Shown here: positions 18,453 through 25,353 of the stretch, one piece after another
Position numbering within the stretch: position 1 is the stretch's first letter
Layout: every line of letters starts with the position of its first letter
From: JBBDWK01 sp040902885
Lineage (GTDB): Bacteria > Acidobacteriota > Terriglobia > Bryobacterales > Bryobacteraceae
NCBI GenBank assembly: GCA_040902885.1
Contig: JBBDWK010000037.1
Span: 91,022-155,021, forward strand
Length of the DNA: 64,000 bases
Reading direction: 5' to 3'
Translations under genes and position numbers: made by a program
The notes under the pieces: model-generated
The model's database searches: none
What the model saw: only the letters and a program-made list of their open reading frames with translations
What the model was told of the DNA's origin: nothing

Positions 18453-18486
18453 TTGACATCGTGGCCGCAGATAACCGAATATATAG
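18453..18486 (+). promoter_or_regulatory. putative promoter of the PadR gene
   Basis: A perfect TTGACA lies at 18453-18458. An AT-rich ATATATAG-type segment follows at 18478-18486, just before the PadR start codon at 18493. The spacing to the best TATATA is long (21 bases), so the -10 assignment is uncertain. If it is right, the transcript would be nearly leaderless. Confidence 0.35.
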
Positions 18487-18492
18487 CTGTCG

Positions 18493-18840
18493 ATGGCCGA
18501 CATGTCGAGACCACAAAGCGAAGTTCCCCATGGAACCCTCGATCTCCTCATCCTGAAGACTCTGGAGGCGATGGGGACGATGCACGGCTACGGCATCGCC
18601 CGGCGGATCGAGCAGGTTTCCGGCGATGCGTTGCAATTGAGCCAAGGCTCCGTCCATCCTGCTCTTATTCGCCTTGGGCAGGAAGGCTGGATTCGCACGG
18701 ATTGGGGGATTTCCGAGACGAATCGGAAGGTCAAATTCTATTCGCTGACCAAGGCCGGGCGGAAGCAACTGCGCGTCGAAGTGGCTAATTGGGAGAAGGC
18801 AACCGCTCTGGTGGCCCGCTTCCTGGAGGCGTCGTCGTGA
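18493..18840 (+). CDS. PadR family transcriptional regulator
   Basis: This is a 115-residue winged-helix regulator. HGTLDLLILKTLEAMGTMHGYGIARRIEQ (about residues 13-41) is the PadR N-terminal helix-turn-helix. LSQGSVHPALIRLGQEGWI is the recognition helix and wing, and VKFYSLTKAGRKQL is the second wing strand. PadR proteins usually repress their neighbour and themselves. The gene ends inside the start codon of the ADOP permease (GTGA overlap), the arrangement seen again and again in Acidobacteriota. It therefore almost certainly controls, or responds with, that permease. The inducing ligand is unknown. Confidence 0.93.
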   Translation: MADMSRPQSEVPHGTLDLLILKTLEAMGTMHGYGIARRIEQVSGDALQLSQGSVHPALIRLGQEGWIRTDWGISETNRKVKFYSLTKAGRKQLRVEVANWEKATALVARFLEASS

Positions 18841-21473
18841 CCCTTCGGCGTGCCGCGGCCGGACTGCTGGCGCTGATGCGGAAACGCCATCTCGATCGGG
18901 AACTGGAAGACGAGGTTCTCGCCCACCTCGAGCTGGCCGAAAGAGATGCGATGGCGAGAGGCCTGTCGGCACAAGACGCCCGTCTGGCCGCCCGCCGCCG
19001 CTTTGGAGGAATCGAGCAAATGAAGGAAGAGCATCGCGACCAGCGCAGTCTTCAATGGATCGAAATGCTGCTGAGAGACTTTTGTTACGGGTTTGCGTCG
19101 CTCCGGCGGGATCCCGGCTTCGCCGTCGTTGCCGCCGGAGTGCTGGCGCTCGGCATTGGCGCGAACACGGCAATGTTCAGTTTGATCGATGGCCTGTTCC
19201 TGAAGCCTCTCCCTTTCTCTGAGGCGGAGCGCATCGTGCGGGTATCGGAAGCGCCCACTCCGACGACGCGCAATGACACCACCACCCTCACGTTCCTGGA
19301 TTGGAAGAAGAAGGAGACAGTTTTCGAGGCGCTGTCGGTGGAGTATCGTATCAGAGCCGCGGCAACAACCGATGGTGAGCCGACGCGTGTTTCGGGCAAA
19401 CTCGTCTCTGCCGATTACTTCAAAGTGTTTGGCGTGCACACCCAAATCGGGCGCACATTCGCACCAGGGGAGGATCAGCCGGGCTCGGTGCCCGTCGTGG
19501 TAGTCAGTCACGGGCTTTGGCAAGCCCGATTCGGCGGCGATCCCGACATTCTGAACCGCGAGCTGGTTCTCGACGGTGAACGGCACAAGGTTATCGGCGT
19601 CTTGCCCCCGGGCAGCTTCGACCGGGATGCGGCTGCCTTCTGGAAACCGCTGGTCTTCGCAGCGGATCAGACGAATCGTGGTGCACACTGGCTTGCCGTT
19701 GTCGGGCGGCTGCGCCCCGGCGTGAGCCTGGAGCAAGCGCGGGCCAGGATGCTCGCCTTAAGAGCGAGTCTTGCGAATGTCATGCCGGCATGGAAGAAGG
19801 CCTGGAGCTTCGCCGTCGATCCTTTCGCCGAACAACTCGTCGGTGACACTCTGCGCCGCTCGATTTTTCTGGCGTTCGGAGCGGCTCTCATGGTGCTGCT
19901 GATCGCATGCGCAAACGTAGCAAACCTGCTGCTGGCCAAAGGAGCCGCGCGTCGCAAAGAGATGGCGGTCAGAACCGCTTTGGGAGCGAGTCGCGGCCGT
20001 TTGATCCGGCAATTACTTGCCGAAAGTCTGGTCTTGTGTCTTCTGGGAGGCACGGCAGGCGTCACGTTCGCCTGGTGGCTGATTCATGCCGCAGTCCCAC
20101 TGCTGGCGCCATCCCTGCCGTTTACCGCTGAGGTCAGGTTGGATCTCCGGGTACTGGCCTTCGCCGCGGCGGCCGCTATGACCGTCTCGCTACTCGTTGG
20201 ACTTCTTCCGGCTTTGCAGAACTCATTCGGCAATCTCACGCAGTCCTTGAACCATGCGGCGCGCGGATCGTCGGGTTCGAGCGCAGTCTTGCGCCGAATC
20301 ATCGTCACTAGTGAAGTAGCGATTTCTCTCGTGCTAATTTGTGGCGCGTTGCTCCTGTTCAAGAGCTTGGTTAACCTTCAGGCAGTCGATGCCGGCATAC
20401 GAATAGCGAACGTGATCACCATGTCGGTCGACCTTCCGCTAACGGCATACCCGGAACCCGAGAACGCTGCCCGGTTCTATCGCGCTGTCGTTCAGCGGCT
20501 CGAATTCGTGCCCGGAGTCGAGCAGGCGTCAGTGTCGCAGGATGTGCCCCTTGAAGGTGTACGGGGAGGGGAGTTGATCGGGTTGCCTGGGTTCAGCGAG
20601 CCGCTTATCGTCCGTTTCAAGCGCGTCGATCCGTGGTATTTCGACGCGCTGGACATTCCCCTCGACTCCGGCCGCGGGATAGCAAATCAGGACCGCGCCG
20701 GCGCTCCCCGAGTCATGGTCATCAACAAGGAGTTGGCCCGGCACTTGTCAACCAAATTCGGGATGTCCAATCCTATTGGTCAGGCCGTCCGCATTAGCTG
20801 TCCCGGCTACGGGAAGAAGAATGGGGTCATGCCGGCCGTGCAGATCGTTGGCATCATTCGCAACGAACGCACCAGCGATCTCCATGCACCGGACGAGATG
20901 GTCGTCTACGTGCCTTTGGCCCAGGTCCCGCGCCAGGACGTTCAAATAATCGTTCGCACCCATAGCGACCCATTCGCGGCGATTTCCGGCATTCGCGAAG
21001 CAGTGCGGCAAATCGATCCCAACCTGCCTCTGGCAGACATCCGTACGATGGAAGAAGTCAGGCAGCGCAACCTGTCCTGGGCTAAACAACCGACCTGGGT
21101 CATTGGAGCTTTCGCCGGTGTTGCCGCACTATTGGCCGCGCTGGGCTTGTATGGCGTTGTTTCTCATGCGGTGACGCAGCAGCGCCGTGAAATTGGAATC
21201 CGCATGGCCCTTGGCGCTCGACCACGGGAGGTCCTCTTACACGTCCTGCGAAACACATTGTCGATGGTCGTCGTGGGACTTGCGATCGGCCTTGCTGGCG
21301 TTTTTGCACTGGCGAGAGTCATGAAGGGTATGCTGTTCCAGGTGTCCGCACTGGACCCCCTCGCCCTCACCGTCGCTTGCATCTCAATGACCTTGATCGG
21401 CCTGATCGCAGGGTTTCTTCCCGCCAGGCGCGCAGCGAAGACGGACCCCGTGATCGCGCTACGGCAGGAATAG
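18837..21473 (+). CDS. ADOP-type FtsX/MacB-like ABC permease
   Basis: This permease of 878 residues starts at GTG 18837, overlapping the PadR stop codon. The N-terminus (residues about 1-75, RHLDRELEDEVLAHLELAER) is the soluble prefix domain typical of ADOP permeases. Then come membrane helix 1 (FAVVAAGVLALGIGANTAMFS), a MacB-like periplasmic domain, the first FtsX block (RKEMAVRTALGASRGRLI), helices, a second periplasmic domain, and the last FtsX block (REIGIRMALGARPREV) ending PARRAAKTDPVIALRQE. No ATPase subunit is encoded beside it, which is why such permeases are called orphans. The likely role is export or mechanotransmission across the envelope; the substrate is unknown. Confidence 0.93.
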   Translation: MTLRRAAAGLLALMRKRHLDRELEDEVLAHLELAERDAMARGLSAQDARLAARRRFGGIEQMKEEHRDQRSLQWIEMLLRDFCYGFASLRRDPGFAVVAAGVLALGIGANTAMFSLIDGLFLKPLPFSEAERIVRVSEAPTPTTRNDTTTLTFLDWKKKETVFEALSVEYRIRAAATTDGEPTRVSGKLVSADYFKVFGVHTQIGRTFAPGEDQPGSVPVVVVSHGLWQARFGGDPDILNRELVLDGERHKVIGVLPPGSFDRDAAAFWKPLVFAADQTNRGAHWLAVVGRLRPGVSLEQARARMLALRASLANVMPAWKKAWSFAVDPFAEQLVGDTLRRSIFLAFGAALMVLLIACANVANLLLAKGAARRKEMAVRTALGASRGRLIRQLLAESLVLCLLGGTAGVTFAWWLIHAAVPLLAPSLPFTAEVRLDLRVLAFAAAAAMTVSLLVGLLPALQNSFGNLTQSLNHAARGSSGSSAVLRRIIVTSEVAISLVLICGALLLFKSLVNLQAVDAGIRIANVITMSVDLPLTAYPEPENAARFYRAVVQRLEFVPGVEQASVSQDVPLEGVRGGELIGLPGFSEPLIVRFKRVDPWYFDALDIPLDSGRGIANQDRAGAPRVMVINKELARHLSTKFGMSNPIGQAVRISCPGYGKKNGVMPAVQIVGIIRNERTSDLHAPDEMVVYVPLAQVPRQDVQIIVRTHSDPFAAISGIREAVRQIDPNLPLADIRTMEEVRQRNLSWAKQPTWVIGAFAGVAALLAALGLYGVVSHAVTQQRREIGIRMALGARPREVLLHVLRNTLSMVVVGLAIGLAGVFALARVMKGMLFQVSALDPLALTVACISMTLIGLIAGFLPARRAAKTDPVIALRQE

Positions 21474-21478
21474 GAACG
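21438..21478 (+). repeat. permease-tail direct repeat, copy 2
   Basis: This is the second copy of the 41-bp segment found at 18304-18344, covering the end of the intact ADOP permease. The two copies differ at two positions. Confidence 0.75.
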
Positions 21479-21562
21479 CCTTCCGGAAGCGCCGTTTCAG
21501 GGGCGAGATCGCCGTGGTGACTGGAACGCAGGCTTATCAGAGTTCGACTGCCCTGCAACTGA

Positions 21563-21901
21563 CTAACGCTGTGCGCACGGTGGCGCAGGCAACGTGACTC
21601 GGGGCATCGGCGCGTTATATGGAGCCGCCGGAAACCGCCGCATCGTGTATCGCTGCGTGTTGTCGATTTTCATCTCCAGCAGAGGGATGGAACAAACAAC
21701 CTCCTGCGGTGAGCCCGCCTGCAAACGCAGCTGCTTCGGTACAGCCGGAGCTTCAATGAGAGCACCGTCGCCCGTTACAATGCGATCAATCGCGCTTTGC
21801 ATGGCCGGCGGAAGCTTAGGAGCTGCTGGTGTTGTCTCCTGGCCGGCTGCCGTGCTCAGAACACCGGCGGCGCAGAGAAGGACTCGCACCAGACCGCTCA
21901 T
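21563..21901 (-). CDS. small exported protein of unknown function
   Basis: The gene encodes 112 residues with a good signal peptide (MSGLVRVLLCAAGVLSTAAG, cleaved before QE). The mature part is rich in proline and contains PPAMQSAIDRIVTGDGALIE, a VVCSIPLLEMKI segment and a PMPRVTLPAPPC ending, so two cysteines could form a disulfide. I do not recognise a named family. The signal peptide and the absence of any competing gene support it as real. It lies in a 540-bp interval between the ADOP permease and the VOC gene and is transcribed away from the latter. It would act in the periplasm or be secreted. Confidence 0.6.
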   Translation of the reverse strand: MSGLVRVLLCAAGVLSTAAGQETTPAAPKLPPAMQSAIDRIVTGDGALIEAPAVPKQLRLQAGSPQEVVCSIPLLEMKIDNTQRYTMRRFPAAPYNAPMPRVTLPAPPCAQR

Positions 21902-22015
21902 AGCATTTGTAATTGTATATGTCGAAATGCCGCCTTGGCAATCGCTTACTCACGGGCGCGGTTGTTGAGATAACCATCGATCTGCGTAAGGCACTACACT
22001 AGAAATTCACCAGAA

Positions 22016-22354
22016 ATGAAAATATTCGACCACGTCGGAGTTCCCACCCGCGACAGGCAGCCCGGTGAGATGTTTGTGCCCGAGACGCGCGTCTGGATCA
22101 CTAATCCGGCCGTGCATCCGCACAGCATCGAGTACCTGCGCTTCGAGCCGGACAGCCCCGTCAATGGGCCGGTCCGCGACCTGCCCCACATGGCTTTCCG
22201 CGTCGACGATCTCGACCGCGCCATCGAAGGCGAACACGCTGCGCTCGGTCCTTTCCAGGCCACCGCCGAACTCCGCGTCGTGTTTGTCGTCAAGGACGGC
22301 GCGGTCTTCGAGTACATGCAGTATTCGGGCGCCGGGCACTGGTTCGGCCAATAA
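22016..22354 (+). CDS. VOC superfamily (glyoxalase-like) protein
   Basis: This 112-residue protein begins MKIFDHVGVPT and contains LPHMAFRVDDLDRAIEG and VVFVVKDGAVFEYMQYSG, the beta-alpha-beta-beta-beta unit of the vicinal-oxygen-chelate fold. Metal ligands are likely His6, the His in the HMAF strand and the Glu in VFEYMQ. It is short and probably dimeric. The function could be an isomerase, lyase or dioxygenase accessory; the substrate is not predictable. It lies 27 bp upstream of an SDR gene on the same strand and may head a four-gene unit running to the HlyD-like gene. Confidence 0.82.
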   Translation: MKIFDHVGVPTRDRQPGEMFVPETRVWITNPAVHPHSIEYLRFEPDSPVNGPVRDLPHMAFRVDDLDRAIEGEHAALGPFQATAELRVVFVVKDGAVFEYMQYSGAGHWFGQ

Positions 22355-22381
22355 TCCCTATTGCTACACTGAGGCATGTCA

Positions 22382-23134
22382 ATGAACAATCGCGTCGTGT
22401 TGATCACCGGCGGGGGAACAGGCATCGGGCGTGCCACCGGTCTGCTCTTCGCGAGCGAAGGCGCCGCGGTCGTGGTGAATTACAACCGCTCCCAGGACGC
22501 CGCGGCGGAGGTGGTCCGCGACATCGAAGCCGCGGGCGGCTGCGCGTCCGCGATGCGCGCCGACGTCGGCCGCGAAGAGGAAGTTCGCGGCATGATGTCT
22601 CAGATCGAGTCGCGTTTCGGCGGCCTGGACCTGCTGGTCAACAACGCCGGCTGGAGCCAGGTGATCCCGCACAGCCGGCTCGAAGACCTCACCGACGAGG
22701 TCTGGGACCGCACGCTGAACGTAAACTTGCGCGGCGCCTTTTACTGCGCGCGCGCCGCCGTGCCGCTGCTGAAGAAGCGCCCCGGCGCATCTATCGTCAA
22801 TATTGCGTCGGCCGCGGCCTTTCACGCTTCAGGCAGTTCGATTATCTACGCGGCTTCGAAAGCGGCCATGGTCTCCATGACCAAGTCGCTCGCGCGGGCC
22901 CTGGCGCCGGACATTCGCGTCAACGCCGTCTGCCCCGGCCTGCTCCGCACACGCTTCGCGGGCTGGACGGACGAGGCGTTCGAAAATGCCGAAAGAGCGA
23001 CGCCCATTGGCCGCATGGTGACTGTGGAAGAGGTGGCCGAAACTGCGCTGTTTCTGGCTTCCGGGGGGACGGGCTTGACGGGTGAGGCGATCGTCGTGGA
23101 TGGCGGCGTCTGCCAGTTGGGGCGCTCGCGATGA
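22382..23134 (+). CDS. SDR family oxidoreductase (3-oxoacyl-ACP reductase-like)
   Basis: This 250-residue classical SDR has a TGGGTGIG cofactor motif near residue 9 and an NNAG motif. The catalytic set is Ser143, Tyr156 and Lys160, within IVNIASAAAF and YAASKAAM. The C-terminus reads IVVDGGVCQLG. An N-Y-N-R sequence after strand 2 suggests NADP preference. ATG 22382 was chosen because GAGG lies 7 bases upstream; an in-frame ATG two codons earlier is too close to that site. The stop codon overlaps the start of the serine hydrolase gene (ATGA), so the two are translationally coupled. The substrate may be related to the neighbouring VOC protein, but this is inference. Confidence 0.9.
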   Translation: MNNRVVLITGGGTGIGRATGLLFASEGAAVVVNYNRSQDAAAEVVRDIEAAGGCASAMRADVGREEEVRGMMSQIESRFGGLDLLVNNAGWSQVIPHSRLEDLTDEVWDRTLNVNLRGAFYCARAAVPLLKKRPGASIVNIASAAAFHASGSSIIYAASKAAMVSMTKSLARALAPDIRVNAVCPGLLRTRFAGWTDEAFENAERATPIGRMVTVEEVAETALFLASGGTGLTGEAIVVDGGVCQLGRSR

Positions 23135-24288
23135 CGATACGCCTCGCCGCGCTGAGCGTGCTGCTGGCCGCGACCGTGGCGGCGCAACTGCGTCCCGCCG
23201 ATGCCGCTTCGGTAGGAATGTCCGCCGCCGCGCTAAAACGCGCCTCCGCGATCCTCGCCAAAGAGATTGACGAGAATCGCGTGCTCGCCGCCTCTCTTCT
23301 GGTAGCCCGCCGCGATCGCATTGTGCTCCATGAAGGCTTCGGCCGCCTGCTCCCGGCCGAGAACTCGCCGCGCACCAAACCCGATACCGTTTTCCTGTTG
23401 GCCTCCATCACCAAACCCGTTACCGCCTGCGCCCTCATGCTCCTGGTGGAGCGCGGGCTGGTCTCTCTCGACGATCCGGTCGCCCGCTACATTCCCGAGT
23501 TCAAGGGCGAAGACCGCCGGGGCGTGCGCGTCCGCGACCTTCTCTCCCACACCTCCGGCCTGCCCGATATGCTGCCGGAGAACACGCAACTGCGCCGCGC
23601 CAACGTGCCGCTCAAGGACTTTGTGAAGGGCGTCTTCACCACGCCGCTGCTCTATCCGCCCCGCACTTCCTTCCGCTACCAGAGCATGGGCACGCTCCTC
23701 GCGGGCGAGATCGTGGAGCGCGTGAGCGGCCTGCCGTTGCGCGAATTCGAGAAGCGGGAAATCTTCGGCCCGCTCGGCATGAACGACAGCTCGCTCGGCA
23801 TGGGCGGCAGAAAGATCGAAGACACCGCGTGGTGCCAGACTTCGCCCAATGCCAATCAAGCGGACCAGAAAAGCTTTGGAGCCAACAGCCCTTACTGGCG
23901 GGACATGGGCCACCCGTGGGGCGGCATGCACTCCACCACCCGCGACCTCGCCGTGCTCCTGCAGACTTTCCTGAACGGCGGCGTCTATAACGGCAAGCGC
24001 GTCTTTTCTCAGGCCACCGTGGCCGCCATGACACGCGATCAGAACGAAGCCGTCAAAGCGCCGTGGGGCCTCGGCTGGGGCTTGGGAAACTCTCTCGTCT
24101 GGGCCTACTTCGGCGATCTGGCTTCACCGCGCACCTTCGGCCACAGCGGCGCGACCGGCACCGTGGCCTGGGCCGACCCGGAGCGCCAACTGGTCTGCGT
24201 GATCCTCACCACCCGCCCCTCCGGAATGGACAACGGCCGTCTGCTGCGGCTGGTCTCGAACGCAGTGACGGCCGCAGTCGAGGACTGA
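23131..24288 (+). CDS. serine hydrolase, class C beta-lactamase/penicillin-binding-protein family
   Basis: The protein has 385 residues with a signal peptide (MTIRLAALSVLLAATVAAQ). The catalytic Ser92 and Lys95 lie in SITK. A Tyr183-Gln-Ser185 replaces the YxN motif of true class C beta-lactamases, and HSGATG corresponds to the K/HTG box. SHTSGLPDMLPE is the characteristic esterase/beta-lactamase-like segment. These proteins hydrolyse ester or amide bonds in the periplasm, for example of muropeptides, D-amino-acid peptides or esters. The YxS and HSG motifs make a true beta-lactamase less likely. It overlaps the upstream SDR by 4 bp and is followed after 3 bp by an HlyD-like gene. Confidence 0.9.
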   Translation: MTIRLAALSVLLAATVAAQLRPADAASVGMSAAALKRASAILAKEIDENRVLAASLLVARRDRIVLHEGFGRLLPAENSPRTKPDTVFLLASITKPVTACALMLLVERGLVSLDDPVARYIPEFKGEDRRGVRVRDLLSHTSGLPDMLPENTQLRRANVPLKDFVKGVFTTPLLYPPRTSFRYQSMGTLLAGEIVERVSGLPLREFEKREIFGPLGMNDSSLGMGGRKIEDTAWCQTSPNANQADQKSFGANSPYWRDMGHPWGGMHSTTRDLAVLLQTFLNGGVYNGKRVFSQATVAAMTRDQNEAVKAPWGLGWGLGNSLVWAYFGDLASPRTFGHSGATGTVAWADPERQLVCVILTTRPSGMDNGRLLRLVSNAVTAAVED

Positions 24289-24291
24289 GCG

Positions 24292-25308
24292 ATGCGCGGC
24301 AAGTGGGTGCTCCTCTCGCTCAGCCTGATTCTGGTCGCGGTCGCGGCCGGAGCTCTGTCGCTGCTGCGGAAGGACCGGCCCCAGGCCGTGCAGGCGCCCG
24401 AGCCCGCCGCGGCCTTGCCGCCGCCCATCGGGAACGAGGTCAGCCTCACCGGCGTCATCCAGCCCCGTGAAGTCGTGACCGTGGGTCCGGCGGTGGCGGG
24501 CGTTCTCGAATCGATTGCCGTCGATGCCGGCGACTTCGTTTTTCAAGGCCAGATCCTGGCGCAGATTTCGAATGAGAGCCTGTCGAACGAGCGCATGCTC
24601 GCCGAAGAGTCGGCCAATGCAGCTCAGGCGCGGGTGAATGCGATCGAAAGCGCCATGATCGCCGCGCGCCTGGAGGCGTCGCGGGCCTCGGCCGACGCCA
24701 GCCGCTCCCGCGACCAGTATGAAACCGCGCAACGCTACTACCAGCGCCAGCGCCTGCTGTTGTCCGAGGGCGCGACGCCCCGGCTGACCTTTGAGAAGGC
24801 GCAGCGCGAATTCGAGAACGCGGAACGGGAGTATCGCAGCCTGGACGACCTGTCCAAACTGGCGCAGGACCGCGTCGCCAAGCTCAACGCCGATCTGGAA
24901 GCGGCCAGGATCGCGCTGCGGGACCGGAACAACAAGCTGGAAGAGGCGCAGACCCACGTGAGCGCGACCGAGATCCGCTCACCCGTGGACGGCGTGCTGG
25001 TGGGGCGGAACAAAGTGGTGCAGGAGCGCGTGGGACCGGAAGACGAAGACCTCCTGCAGATCGCCACCGATCTGAGTTCCCTCGAAGTGGTCCTGCGGCC
25101 CGACCCGCGCGTCCTGCGCCGGCTGCGCCCAGGCCAGCAGGCGCTCGTAATCATCGCGGATATGGGCGGCCAAGGATTGCCCGGGTCGGTGAGCCAGGTG
25201 GGCGACCCGGAAGTAAAGGTGTTCTTCGCCAATCCCAACCCGAATCTGCGCCTGGGTGCGACCGCGCAGGTTCGCATTCTTCTCGAGCCGCCCGCGACCG
25301 CTCCCTGA
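24292..25308 (+). CDS. HlyD-family membrane fusion protein
   Basis: This 338-residue periplasmic adaptor has a membrane anchor at residues 4-24 (WVLLSLSLILVAVAAGAL), then a lipoyl-type half (VTVGPAVAGVLESIAVDAGDFV), a long alpha-helical hairpin (about residues 95-215, rich in Ala, Glu and Arg with heptad character), and the second lipoyl half plus beta barrel (EIRSPVDGVLVG onward). Such adaptors link an inner-membrane transporter to an outer-membrane channel. No ABC, RND or MFS partner and no TolC gene is adjacent, so it is an orphan here. It is 3 bp behind the serine hydrolase and very likely co-transcribed with it. Confidence 0.9.
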   Translation: MRGKWVLLSLSLILVAVAAGALSLLRKDRPQAVQAPEPAAALPPPIGNEVSLTGVIQPREVVTVGPAVAGVLESIAVDAGDFVFQGQILAQISNESLSNERMLAEESANAAQARVNAIESAMIAARLEASRASADASRSRDQYETAQRYYQRQRLLLSEGATPRLTFEKAQREFENAEREYRSLDDLSKLAQDRVAKLNADLEAARIALRDRNNKLEEAQTHVSATEIRSPVDGVLVGRNKVVQERVGPEDEDLLQIATDLSSLEVVLRPDPRVLRRLRPGQQALVIIADMGGQGLPGSVSQVGDPEVKVFFANPNPNLRLGATAQVRILLEPPATAP

Positions 25309-25333
25309 CGGTCGCGGCTCGGTACTGAGCCGC
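25292..25333. repeat. tandem hairpin intergenic repeat (Solibacter-type) / bidirectional terminator
   Basis: Two perfect hairpins share bases. CCGCGACCG (25292-25300) pairs with CGGTCGCGG (25309-25317) around an 8-base loop containing the HlyD stop codon. GCGGCTC (25314-25320) pairs with GAGCCGC (25327-25333) around a 6-base loop. Read on the minus strand the element and its flank translate as PLAYARGSVPSRDRQGAVAG, a string I recall from many spurious Solibacter ORFs, so this is probably one copy of a dispersed repeat. It separates two convergent units and may end transcription from both sides. Confidence 0.7.
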
Positions 25334-25353
25334 GCGCGTAAGCAAGCGGTTTC

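Noticed and set aside
21474..21598. Plus-strand string AVVTGTQAYQSSTALQLTNA after the ADOP permease
   Set aside because: It has no start codon or ribosome site and is too short to assign. It could be a gene remnant but I cannot support a family.
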